64,000 bases of DNA from Planctomycetota bacterium. GTDB lineage: Bacteria > Planctomycetota > UBA8108 > JACQVS01. This document shows positions 9,200 through 18,022 of this stretch, piece by piece. The translations under genes were made by a program, and so were the position numbers. Position 1 is the first letter of the stretch. Each line of letters starts with the position of its first letter. The DNA lies in NCBI GenBank assembly GCA_028280485.1, contig JANQLS010000108.1:1-64000 (forward strand), written 5' to 3'. The notes under the pieces are model-generated. The model was not told the DNA's origin. It saw only the letters and a program-made list of their open reading frames with translations, and searched no databases.

Positions 9200-9376
9200 T
9201 TGTGGGTTGATCCTGGTGAAGCGGTGGTGCCCGAAGGTCAAAAAGAATTGGTCTTTTCGGGAAAATATAGCCCTCGCGAAGGTCCATTTCAGCTTCTCGA
9301 AGAGGGCCTGAAGAATAGCCTCAATCTCAACATCGGCGTGCAAAAACTCGTATTCGAATTAAGGAGCAAAGTGTGA
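9200..9376 (+). CDS. Short ORF coupled to the next gene; start uncertain, possibly frameshifted
   Basis: This frame ends in a TGA at 9374-9376 that overlaps the GTG start of the next gene (GTGA), a typical coupled junction. It reads like real protein (DPGEAVVPEGQKELVF, then KYSPREGPFQLLEEGL and IGVQKLVFEL). It has no ATG: the last in-frame stop is at 9164-9166 and the first usable codon is TTG at 9200, without a ribosome-binding site. A neighbouring frame starting at ATG 9108 (MDPQVESSLGLPEVGLTFG) would join it smoothly with a -1 shift near 9194, giving about 89 residues. It could be an intact TTG-started peptide, a frameshifted gene or a sequencing error. I do not recognise the family. Confidence 0.4.
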   Translation: MWVDPGEAVVPEGQKELVFSGKYSPREGPFQLLEEGLKNSLNLNIGVQKLVFELRSKV

Positions 9377-11655
9377 CGGAGCAGCAATCTCTTCCCTCAG
9401 AGTCCTCAGGTTCTCAGGAACCTCATGATGTCCTCGCGGGTCTTTCCGCCCGAGCGATGACGTTTTGCCTCTTCGGACTCTCCTTCGCTACCGTCCTCTT
9501 CGTGTTGGCGATCTTCAAGCTCCTGAGCTTCTTCATCATGCCTTCCCTCTTTTTCGATTTGCTCTTTGTCGGCTTTCCGATGGGAGCTTTTATCGGAGCT
9601 GCATTTTTTAAAATCACCCTGAAATCATTTCTCAAGAGTTTATGGGTCCTCCAAATCATCACCATTCTCTCGGTGATCGCCGTTCTCCTTGCCAAGAATT
9701 TAGACTCTTTTGATTACCTGAGAGCGCATCTGTTCGAAGTTGAAGTCAGTGGACTCTTAACTCAGATGACCACCTTTACGGTTTTGTTTCTTCCCTTCTT
9801 TGCGGCCTATGGTCTCAGTGAATACATCGGGTATCAGGTAGGGCGAAGAAAATTGGCGGGAAGGATGAAGCTCGTTTACGCGCTCTATCTCTTCGGTGCG
9901 GCGGGAGCTTATCTCTTTTTTAAGATCAGTATTTCAGAGTTAGGGGTCGCAAAAATTATCGCGCTTTCCCTCGTCTGTATCGCTCTTTCTACTGCTGTAT
10001 TATCGAGGAGCATGCACCGTGTTGTCGGACTCATTGAAGCCGTGGTCTTGTTAGCGTTCATCGCTCTTCCGGCGAGTGTCTACAATGTCGAAGCCGATTT
10101 TTTAAAGCTCTATAAGGGAAAAGGTTTTCAGTCGACTTACCAGTACGAGAACGACCCCGTCTTAAAATGCGAAATGGCTCATCAGGCTTGGGGGAAATAC
10201 GCTCTCTTCGAGATCATGAAAGATCAGTCCGGAGAGTTTCATGGTTTCTACAATGATTTCTTCCAGTGGCAATACCGCCCGGAGTGTGGATTCAATGAGC
10301 GTTCATTAGGAATGGCTCCCATGCTCTTGATGAAGCCCGATTCCAAAGTGGTGATCATCGGAGCTGGGGGAGGACGCCAAGTTCGATTCGGGAATCAACT
10401 CGGTTTAAAAGACATCTCGGGAATTGAAATCGAACCCGCGGTCTTCGAAGCGGTTCGTAGCAAAGAATATCTCCTCGATGCCTTCGGGCAGGTTTATGAG
10501 AAGGAGGGCGTTCATCCCATCCGATCGGAAGCTCGCGGGTATATGGAGAGCTCCCAGAATAAGTACGACCTCATCTACCTCCCCAGTGTGGGGGGCTATC
10601 CTCAGATGATGATGGAACCGGGAAACCTGATCCGTACCCATGAAGCTTATATTACGATTCGCGAACGCTTGAGTGACGACGGTATTTTAGCGATTTGGTA
10701 TCCACGGGGTCTCGATCCTGAAAATATTTTGACCGAGCAGTACGTGCGGACCCTTCGTGCTTTAGATATGAAAACTCAAGCTTATCAAAACCAATTTGAT
10801 TCTTTGATTTTAGCTTTTCAAAACAAGGATGCGGAGCTTCCTGCGGCCAGTTCGATGTTTAAGATCTTTAGGCCATCGGGCCCAGATAACATTCCTCTTC
10901 CGACCATCCCGCAAAAAGATATCGCCTATTACTTACCCAAAGTGTATCAAGTGGCCGACGATCCGATGTTCACTCCGATCACCGATAACAAGCCATTCTT
11001 AGCGGGAAATGTTCGACACATTCTCTCGATTCAACAGGTCTATCAACTCTTTGCCATCGGGGGCGGGGTTTTACTCTTCGTTGGCCTTGGCTTTCTCATT
11101 GCTTTGAGGAAAAGAGGAAACCCGTACATTCCCAAGCGATCCTATTGGCACGTAGCGGGTTTGACGCTTTTGATCGGGGCTAACTTTTTAGTGATGGAGC
11201 ACTATTTAGTTCTCGCGCTTTTTAAGAGAACATTCATGTACTACGACTCCTTGATGGTGGGGGCGATCAGTTTCCTCGTCTTATCGGGTTTTGGTAGTAT
11301 GATCGCATCGGCACAGTTGAGAAAACTCTTCACCGGGATCGCCTTGGTCTCTACATTGATCTTGATGGTGATTCCAGGCTTATTAAACCCAGTAGCCGTC
11401 GTTATTCTCGTAGCGCCCGTTGCCGTCGTGACGGGAATGTTCTTCCCCATTCTTTTCGAGTTAGCTCACGAACGCCCCTTGGCGGTCTTTGCCCTCGACG
11501 CCATCGGTGCGGGAGTCGGTACCTTGTTAGCGACTTTCATTCCCATCACCTTTGGTTTCCCGGTGTTCTTTTTACTCGCGGGAATATTGTTCCTCATCAC
11601 GGCTTCGATGAATTTCTTGTTTCACAGGGGATTGGCAGATCCGGGGAGTGAGTAA
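9373..11655 (+). CDS. Polytopic membrane protein with spermidine-synthase-like methyltransferase-fold domain
   Basis: 760 residues in three parts: about seven membrane helices up to residue 240, a soluble Rossmann domain at about 250-550, and about six more helices to the end. The soluble part has the SAM/dcSAM-binding loop VVIIGAGGGRQVRFG near residue 325 and the acidic strand end GIEIEP near 350, as in spermidine synthase-like proteins. Where aminopropyltransferases carry the catalytic Asp (VDSSDP type), this protein has DLIYLPSVGG near residue 400. It is therefore unlikely to make polyamines and the real substrate is unknown. The GTG start has an AAGGAG site six bases upstream (9361-9366). 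Confidence 0.82.
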   Translation: MTEQQSLPSESSGSQEPHDVLAGLSARAMTFCLFGLSFATVLFVLAIFKLLSFFIMPSLFFDLLFVGFPMGAFIGAAFFKITLKSFLKSLWVLQIITILSVIAVLLAKNLDSFDYLRAHLFEVEVSGLLTQMTTFTVLFLPFFAAYGLSEYIGYQVGRRKLAGRMKLVYALYLFGAAGAYLFFKISISELGVAKIIALSLVCIALSTAVLSRSMHRVVGLIEAVVLLAFIALPASVYNVEADFLKLYKGKGFQSTYQYENDPVLKCEMAHQAWGKYALFEIMKDQSGEFHGFYNDFFQWQYRPECGFNERSLGMAPMLLMKPDSKVVIIGAGGGRQVRFGNQLGLKDISGIEIEPAVFEAVRSKEYLLDAFGQVYEKEGVHPIRSEARGYMESSQNKYDLIYLPSVGGYPQMMMEPGNLIRTHEAYITIRERLSDDGILAIWYPRGLDPENILTEQYVRTLRALDMKTQAYQNQFDSLILAFQNKDAELPAASSMFKIFRPSGPDNIPLPTIPQKDIAYYLPKVYQVADDPMFTPITDNKPFLAGNVRHILSIQQVYQLFAIGGGVLLFVGLGFLIALRKRGNPYIPKRSYWHVAGLTLLIGANFLVMEHYLVLALFKRTFMYYDSLMVGAISFLVLSGFGSMIASAQLRKLFTGIALVSTLILMVIPGLLNPVAVVILVAPVAVVTGMFFPILFELAHERPLAVFALDAIGAGVGTLLATFIPITFGFPVFFLLAGILFLITASMNFLFHRGLADPGSE

Positions 11656-12207
11656 ATATTTGAATTGTTTTAAGAGTTTGTGGTGATGATCCCTCGCTAA
11701 AGCTTCGGGCTTGGGAGGCTGTTCGCTTCGATTCATGATAATAGAGAGGGGAGATGGTGACCCTTGCCACCATATTTGCCTTAAAGCCAATTCACGCCCT
11801 CCAAGCCCGAAGCTTTAGCGAGGGATAAAAGAATTGCTAACCAATTTAGTAATCCTTCGATTTACATATCCACAATGTCCTAATGATTCAAGATTCCAAA
11901 TCAATGAAGATAAGCTATCGTTTGGTGAATTACTTTTTTTGCATTCTCGTCTATCGCTTTAGCTTGATTGGATCAGTCTCTGAGGGTTCTTAAGTCTTTT
12001 ATTTGTAACGCTTTTGGAGAGTTGTTTTTGTCCGATCTGCCGCCCAAGACTTCAACGATCGTTTCTTGTATAGACTTTTTTTAATCCTTATTACACATAC
12101 CGACATTTTCACAATCCACTTCTGCGAGTGGGACCGCTATCTTAAAAGCAGGTCAAATTTTCCACTTACACAACATATGGATTCACAATTCTTCGGAGTT
12201 TCGAAGT
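11656..12207. other. 552-base intergenic region
   Basis: Contains the inverted REP-like pair annotated separately (11691-11824), then AT-rich sequence with no convincing ORF or RNA gene. The region before 12208 should hold the promoter of the large secreted protein, whose ATG is preceded by CGGAG at about 12195. No clear promoter boxes could be assigned by eye. Confidence 0.5.
11691..11824. repeat. REP-like inverted pair
   Basis: Two copies of the dispersed repeat face each other. The left copy, 11691-11718, contains CTAAAGCTTCGGGCTTGGG; the right copy, 11798-11824, is its reverse complement with one base fewer. About 80 bases separate them. The pair lies just after the stop of the spermidine-synthase-like gene and could act as a terminator or an mRNA 3' stabiliser. 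Confidence 0.8.
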
Positions 12208-14808
12208 ATGTCACTGCTTTTGAATAGCGCTTCGCGCCTCATTAATTTGAATGTCATTCTTTTTCTTTGTGCTTTCTTGGCACCCCAAATCGTCTCAGCT
12301 CAGGCTGAAATCCTCGAAGAAGGGGATGATTGGAAGTTTTTTAGAGGAACGGAGGAACCGCCCGAAAACTGGAAAGAGATTGATTTTGATGACAGTGCTT
12401 GGGAAGACGGCATCACAGGTATCGGTTACGGTGATGAAGACGATTCCACGATTCTCGAAGACATGCAGAATAACTATCTGAGTGTTTATCTGAGAAAAGA
12501 AATCACGATTTCAGAGGAACATGCTGGTTCACAATTTAGGTTTCAAGTCCGTTTTGATGATGGCTATGTGGCTTATGTCGATGGAGAAGAAGTCGGTCGT
12601 CGACGATTGACTGGTGAACCTCCAGCATTTAACGAAGCCGCTTACGGTGAACACGAAATCACGAACCCCAATGGATTCGATGAAAATTTCTTTGTGACCT
12701 CCGAGACTGGATTTCTCGCTCCCGGGACCCATGTCATCGCCGTTCAAGTTCACAACGTCGCACTTACCAGTTCAGACCTTTCTTTTGCTCTCGAAGTGGA
12801 TGTGAATCCGTTCTACCTCGATTCTGTTTCTCCTCGAAACTTAAAAGAAGGAGAGCAGAGACTTCTCACCATCGCGGGTGTGGGATTCCAATCCGAGGAA
12901 ACTTATGCCGTTCGCTTTGGTGATGTCGCTGCTGGAAACGCCACCGTCGTCAGTTCTCAAGAACTTCAAATTCAAACCCCTGCAGGCCTCGAATCAGGCT
13001 CGTACACGGTTGTCGTCGAGTCGGATCAAGGAGTGGCCTTTATCGATCAAGCCCTCCGGATTGGGGATTCTCAGTTATCAGGTTTAGAGTTCGATGGAAA
13101 TAATGGGAATCCGGCTGGAGCTACGGCTACTGAATTGGCTGGATTTTTGGAAGAGGGAACGATCGAACTTCACTTTGCTCGGAATGCTGGAGGCTTTTTA
13201 GAAGGTCTTTTATGGCGGAGCCTTTTTGCAATTCAGGGCGAGGGGGGACAAGACGCAGTCGTTGTTGACGTCCAAGGTGGAAATGTTCGGGTACGTATCT
13301 TTGAAGGAGGGGAGGATCCCACAACCCTTCAAGGAGCATTCGAGGTCGGAACCGCCTGGCATCACTTAGCCTTTTCATTTGACCAAGAAGGTCGTTCGTT
13401 GTTTGTCGACGGTCAATTAGTCGCCAGTTCTGCAGAACCTTTAGAATTAAGTTCTTCCGATGCCATCCGGTTCGGTTCAAACTTCGCTGGAGGTTATGGT
13501 TTGTTCTACGGACCTTTGTTGGGTCGAATCGAATCTGCCCGGGTCTGGGACCACGCGAGAAACGCTGAGGAACTGGGTCGATTTGCCTTTAATCCCTTAG
13601 ACGGTGACGACTTCGTCGCAGCCTGGAATTTCTCTGAAGGAGAGGGTCAGACCAGTGCTGATCTCTCTCCTGATAGCCGAAACTTGATTTTGGGAGATTC
13701 AGCAGGGGTAGATGAGAGAGATCCCACTTGGGTCGAGTTAGCCGACTTTCCCTTCTTTGTCATTTCGGATGTCGATCCCGCTCAAGGATCGAATACCGGA
13801 GGAGAGCACGTTCGAATTTACGGTAATGGATTAGATCGAAATGAGCTTCGCGTTTTCTTCGGTGAAGCGGAAGCCGAGATCTTAGAAATCGTCAGCCCTT
13901 GGGAGATTTTGATTCAAACTCCTGAAATCCCTAGCTTCGGGCTCCAAGATGTTCGTCTTCAAGCGGCCGGAGATTCCGTTTCACTTCCCGGAGCCTTCGA
14001 TGTTCAGCCCGAAAACTTTGAAGTCGTGATCGCCGAAGGAGATATCTGGCATTACTCCGTCGATCAACAACCTGGAAACTGGAATAGTTTAGAGTTTAAC
14101 GCAGTGCAAGCAGGATGGCAGTCGGGTCCGACCGGTTTGGGCTATGGTGATGGCGACGATGCCACCGAAGTTTTGATTCAGGGAAGCTCCGTCGCTCTTT
14201 ACGCTCGTCACGTTTTTGAATTTACCGGAGATGCCGATCAACTCGAATTACTTATTTTAAAGATTCGGTTTGATGATGGTTTTGTTGCCTATTTAAACGG
14301 TGAAGAGATCACTCGCCAAGGTTTAGTGGGTGTTCCTCCAGCTTTCGATGAATTAGCTGAAGATCATGAGATCACTGGCCCCGCGGGAACTTTCGATATC
14401 ACAATTGATCTTCTTCAAGAAGGCTTCACCTTACTCGAAGGTGACAATGTCCTTGCGATTGAAGTTCACAACGGGACATTAGACAGTTCAGACCTCTCCC
14501 TTTCCGCGGAACTCTCACTCTCTGAAGCGGGTCCTGTGGGAACGGGTCGCCCCTTTATTCGAGGTGATTTAGATGAAGATGGTTCGATCTCGATCACGGA
14601 CTGTGTAAGAGGCCTTTTAGTTATTTTTACGGATTTCCCCCTCACCTGTTCGGAAGCCGCAGATGTCCAAAACGATGGCAAAATCAACATTCTCGATCCC
14701 ATCCATATCCTCGATTACTTGTTCCACAATGGAGTAAATCCAGCCGCTCCCTTCCCCGAGCCGGGGCTCGATATCGACGAGGATGCCCAAGATTGCCCGG
14801 AATTATAA
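12208..14808 (+). CDS. Large secreted multidomain protein with dockerin-like C-terminus
   Basis: 866 residues with a Sec signal to about residue 32 (APQIVSAQA). The domain order appears mirror-like. A beta-sandwich module at about 36-193 (FRFQVRFDDGYVAYVDGEEV) is followed by an IPT/TIG-like module at 195-278, then a LamG/concanavalin-like domain at 285-505 (WHHLAFSFDQEGRSLFVDGQ). A second IPT/TIG-like module (about 515-600) and a second copy of the first module (605-785; LKIRFDDGFVAYLNGEEI) follow. The end (790-866) is a dockerin-like pair of calcium loops (GDLDEDGSISITD, DVQNDGKINILD). It is likely extracellular and carbohydrate- or surface-binding, with no catalytic motif seen. It is a stand-alone gene. 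Confidence 0.82.
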   Translation: MSLLLNSASRLINLNVILFLCAFLAPQIVSAQAEILEEGDDWKFFRGTEEPPENWKEIDFDDSAWEDGITGIGYGDEDDSTILEDMQNNYLSVYLRKEITISEEHAGSQFRFQVRFDDGYVAYVDGEEVGRRRLTGEPPAFNEAAYGEHEITNPNGFDENFFVTSETGFLAPGTHVIAVQVHNVALTSSDLSFALEVDVNPFYLDSVSPRNLKEGEQRLLTIAGVGFQSEETYAVRFGDVAAGNATVVSSQELQIQTPAGLESGSYTVVVESDQGVAFIDQALRIGDSQLSGLEFDGNNGNPAGATATELAGFLEEGTIELHFARNAGGFLEGLLWRSLFAIQGEGGQDAVVVDVQGGNVRVRIFEGGEDPTTLQGAFEVGTAWHHLAFSFDQEGRSLFVDGQLVASSAEPLELSSSDAIRFGSNFAGGYGLFYGPLLGRIESARVWDHARNAEELGRFAFNPLDGDDFVAAWNFSEGEGQTSADLSPDSRNLILGDSAGVDERDPTWVELADFPFFVISDVDPAQGSNTGGEHVRIYGNGLDRNELRVFFGEAEAEILEIVSPWEILIQTPEIPSFGLQDVRLQAAGDSVSLPGAFDVQPENFEVVIAEGDIWHYSVDQQPGNWNSLEFNAVQAGWQSGPTGLGYGDGDDATEVLIQGSSVALYARHVFEFTGDADQLELLILKIRFDDGFVAYLNGEEITRQGLVGVPPAFDELAEDHEITGPAGTFDITIDLLQEGFTLLEGDNVLAIEVHNGTLDSSDLSLSAELSLSEAGPVGTGRPFIRGDLDEDGSISITDCVRGLLVIFTDFPLTCSEAADVQNDGKINILDPIHILDYLFHNGVNPAAPFPEPGLDIDEDAQDCPEL

Positions 14809-14825
14809 ATTTAGCGGCTGAAATC

Positions 14826-14870
14826 GGTCTGAAAGCTCAGACCCCAGCTTCTAAATCGCCGGTTTTTTGC
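14826..14870 (+). terminator. Possible terminator after the 866-residue protein gene
   Basis: A seven-base-pair hairpin (GGTCTGA/TCAGACC, loop AAGC, 14826-14843) lies shortly after the stop codon, with a T tract at 14863-14868. The T tract does not follow the stem directly, so a role as intrinsic terminator is uncertain. The perfect REP hairpin at 14966-15026 further downstream may do the same job. Confidence 0.35.
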
Positions 14871-14965
14871 TTAAAATAGATCCGTCTATTCAACCTAGTC
14901 GTAACGACCTGAATTTTACTCCAAGTTTACGGTCGGCAAGGATTTCGATAGAAGGTCAACTGATC

Positions 14966-15026
14966 TTAACTAGCCCGAAGCGCTAGCGAGGGAGTTTTCC
15001 CCTCGCTAGCGCTTCGGGCTAGTTAA
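14966..15026. repeat. Perfect REP-like hairpin (27-bp stem)
   Basis: Two repeat copies in inverted orientation are separated by only seven bases. The arms 14966-14992 and 15000-15026 are perfectly complementary over 27 bp, with CGCTTCGGGCTAGTTAA as the right end. It lies between a secreted protein gene and the first cytochrome cassette, so it could insulate the two transcripts. Confidence 0.88.
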
Positions 15027-15100
15027 CGAATCTTTTCGAAAATTCACTCCTCTGAAGTGAAACCCTTGTCTTGCTACTTTTGAGTTTACGGAATCTATTT

Positions 15101-17965
15101 ATGAAGTTTACCTGCGTGCGCCATCTGTCGATTCTCGTCCTGGGATGCATCTACATCTCAAGCTCCACCCTACGAGCCGAGCGCCCCATCAATTTTGCCC
15201 AGGAAGTTCTTCCTATCCTCTCCGACCGTTGCTTCGTCTGTCACGGTCCCGATACCAAAAAGAAAAACCTCGTCCGTCTCGATTCCTATGAAGAGGCGAT
15301 CAGAGATCTCGGAGGCTACCGGGCGATCGATCCCAAGAATTTAGGGGAGAGTGAACTCATCGCTCGGATCTTTTCTGAAGATGATCCCATGCCTCCTAAG
15401 GATGCGGAGCGACAGCTCACCGAATACGAAAAAGATCTCCTGAAAAAATGGGTCGCCCAGGGCGGAAAGTACGCGAGACATTGGGCGTATGAGCTTCCTA
15501 AGAAGCAAACTCTTCCAAAGATTCAAGGGCAAAAATTACAGCCTATCGACGCTTATGTCCTTGAGCAGCTGAACAAACAGAAAGCGGGCTTTGCTCCTGA
15601 AGCGGACCGCGCTACTCTCGCACGGCGCGTAGCGTTTGTTCTTACGGGATTGCCTCCTGAGCCAGCTCAACTCGAAGCTTTCTTGAAGGATAATAGTGAT
15701 AAAGCGTACTCCAACCTCGTCGAACAACTCTTAGCCAGCCCCCGATTCGGCGAACACCAAGCTCGCTACTGGCTGGATGCGATTCGCTACGGGGATACTC
15801 ATGGGCTTCACCTCGATAACAAACGAGGAATCTATCCTTATCGAGATTGGGTCATTTACGCTCTCAATAACAACCTTCCTCTCGATCAATTTATCGAGTG
15901 GCAATTGGCGGGAGATCTTCTTCCTAATCCCAACCTTCAACAGCGAGTGGCCACGGGATTCGTCAGAATGAATCCTTCGACCTCGGAAGGAGGGGTGATC
16001 CCCGCTGAGTTCCAAGCTAAGAACAACTTTGACCGAACTGAAAACTTGGGAACAGTGCTCCTTGGGATGTCTTTGATTTGTGCGCGTTGTCACACGCACA
16101 AGTATGATCCCATCACCCAAAAAGAGTACTACGAGCTTCTCGCCTTCTTTAACAGCACTTCTGAGCGTCCGCTCGATGGGAATTCGTATACCTACGGCCC
16201 CGTGATGAAAGCTCCATCGCGTCTCCAAGATTGGATGGAGTTAAATAATGCCGAACAGCACCTCGAATACTTGCTCACCCAAGCCCACAAACTAGCAGAG
16301 GGGCCCAAGCAGCAAAAGATACTGGATGAGGCGAAGAAGAGAGCTCAACTCAAGCTTCACGATTTCAAGCTTACTCAGTCAGTGGATGGAAAAGCGGCTC
16401 TTCCTCAAGCGGATGCATTCTCTCAGTTAAAAGGTCTTCCCGGTAAGGTAAAGCAAAAGCTAGAACCTAAAGGCAAGGCATTGTGGTTGAGCTTTAAAGT
16501 GAAAGCCGCGTTAAAACAATCCTTTACTTTCACCTTTAGCGGTTCGTCTAAAAGTGAAGTTATTTTCAGTGGAATCAAACTCACTCAACCTCTTTCCTCT
16601 GTTCCCGGTAACAACCACCTTCAAAAAGTGAGTCTGTTGGTCGACAAGGGAGAGCATGAGATCCAGGTAAAACTCGTCAGCGATAAAAAAGATGTTCCTC
16701 TCGAACTCTCTTTTAAGAATCCTTGGTCGAGTTTAGTGAATAAAAAGTCTTGGCTGGCCCTCTCCAAAGAAGAAAAATTAGCGCTTCTCAAAGAAGAGTA
16801 CGGTCCCTTGGCCGAACTGAAAGCTCATTCTTCTATCTCCGGCTTGCAACAAAAAATGAAGGACATCGAAGGACGCTTCACAACGACCTTGATCACGACC
16901 GAGCTCAAAAAGCCTAGGGTGACAAAAGTCCTTCAAAGAGGGGAATACCATCTTCCAGTCGGAGACGTCCTTGAGCCAAACATTCCCAAATTGTTCGGGG
17001 AGTTCCCGAAGGGACAGCCGCGAAATCGATTAGGTTTAGCGCGGTGGTTGACCTCAAGGGAAAATCCCTTGGTGAGCCGAGTTTTAGTCAATCGCATCTG
17101 GTCGCGTGTTTACGGTGAAGCTTTGGTTCGAACACCCGAGGAATTCGGTCTTCAAGGACAGCATCCCACTCACCCTGAACTCTTAGATTGGTTGGCGGTT
17201 GAACTTCAGGATAGTAAATGGAACTTGAAGCACATGCTGAGATTGATGGTTCATTCGAAGACCTTTAAGCAAAGCTCCAAGTTTCGTACCGATGTTCGAG
17301 ACCCCGAGAACTTACTCTATTCTCGCGGACCCAGTTACCGCATGGATGCTGAAGTGTTGCGCGACTTAGCCCTTTGGGGGAGTGAACTCTTAGAAGCCGA
17401 AGCCGGAGGGGAAGGCGTGAAGCCCTACCAACCTGGAGGCATGTGGAGCGCACTCTCTCACCCGGCGAGTAATACAAAGAAGTACGTTCGGGATAAAGGG
17501 AAAAAGCTCTACAAGCGAAGCATCTACGTTTACTGGAAACGGACGAGTCCTCATCCGATGATGACCCTCTTCGATGCTCCTAGTCGCGAAACCAGTTGTG
17601 TACGCCGGTCTCGAACGAACACTCCGTTACAGTCTTTGGGGCTCTTCAATGAAACTCAAAGAATCGAGATGTCTCGGAAGTTTGCCGAACGATTGGTGAA
17701 AAGTTCTAAAGACAATAACGAACGTTTGAATGTTCTCTTTAAGCTCGTCGCCTGTCGGACTCCGAATGATTTGGAACGCGCAGGCTGTAATAAGCTCATC
17801 GAGTTCATGATCAAACGGTATTCCAACTCCAAGGAAGAAGCTTTAGCTCTCTTAAAAACAGGGGAAGTTCCCCGAGATGAAAAATTAGATCCCGTAGAAG
17901 TCGCCGCGTGGAGCCAATTGGTCACCACGATCTTGGCCAGCGATGTCGCTTTGCTTCTCTATTGA
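15101..17965 (+). CDS. PSCyt1/DUF1549/DUF1553 cytochrome-type protein, cassette 1
   Basis: A predicted exported protein of 954 residues. I take the ATG at 15101 rather than the in-frame TTG at 15071 because it gives a clean Sec signal ending near TLRA (residue 26). A c-type heme motif CFVCH is at residues 44-48 (PSCyt1), followed by DUF1549 with a second CxxCH (CARCHTHKYDP, about residue 327) and C-terminal DUF1553 (NRIWSRVYGEALVRTPEEFG, then RRSRTNTPLQSLGLFN). The middle third is a variable beta-rich and charged region. These proteins are typical of planctomycetes and always pair with a DUF1501 gene, as here. The reaction is unknown; polysaccharide-linked redox chemistry has been suggested for the family. 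Confidence 0.9.
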   Translation: MKFTCVRHLSILVLGCIYISSSTLRAERPINFAQEVLPILSDRCFVCHGPDTKKKNLVRLDSYEEAIRDLGGYRAIDPKNLGESELIARIFSEDDPMPPKDAERQLTEYEKDLLKKWVAQGGKYARHWAYELPKKQTLPKIQGQKLQPIDAYVLEQLNKQKAGFAPEADRATLARRVAFVLTGLPPEPAQLEAFLKDNSDKAYSNLVEQLLASPRFGEHQARYWLDAIRYGDTHGLHLDNKRGIYPYRDWVIYALNNNLPLDQFIEWQLAGDLLPNPNLQQRVATGFVRMNPSTSEGGVIPAEFQAKNNFDRTENLGTVLLGMSLICARCHTHKYDPITQKEYYELLAFFNSTSERPLDGNSYTYGPVMKAPSRLQDWMELNNAEQHLEYLLTQAHKLAEGPKQQKILDEAKKRAQLKLHDFKLTQSVDGKAALPQADAFSQLKGLPGKVKQKLEPKGKALWLSFKVKAALKQSFTFTFSGSSKSEVIFSGIKLTQPLSSVPGNNHLQKVSLLVDKGEHEIQVKLVSDKKDVPLELSFKNPWSSLVNKKSWLALSKEEKLALLKEEYGPLAELKAHSSISGLQQKMKDIEGRFTTTLITTELKKPRVTKVLQRGEYHLPVGDVLEPNIPKLFGEFPKGQPRNRLGLARWLTSRENPLVSRVLVNRIWSRVYGEALVRTPEEFGLQGQHPTHPELLDWLAVELQDSKWNLKHMLRLMVHSKTFKQSSKFRTDVRDPENLLYSRGPSYRMDAEVLRDLALWGSELLEAEAGGEGVKPYQPGGMWSALSHPASNTKKYVRDKGKKLYKRSIYVYWKRTSPHPMMTLFDAPSRETSCVRRSRTNTPLQSLGLFNETQRIEMSRKFAERLVKSSKDNNERLNVLFKLVACRTPNDLERAGCNKLIEFMIKRYSNSKEEALALLKTGEVPRDEKLDPVEVAAWSQLVTTILASDVALLLY

Positions 17966-18022
17966 TCGATCCAGCTTGAACTTCGACAGTTAAACATTCA
18001 ATTTTTAACCTAAAATTTAGTT

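Noticed and set aside
9006..9311. Plus-strand ORF of 101 codons as a gene in itself
   Set aside because: Its beginning is antisense to the TPR gene and its end (after 9200) is in the wrong frame relative to the better-looking coupled ORF. Only its middle part from 9108 may belong to a frameshifted gene.
15731..16228. Minus-strand ORF of 165 codons
   Set aside because: Fully antisense to the DUF1549 part of the cassette 1 cytochrome protein, which has intact motifs; no domain in the antisense translation.
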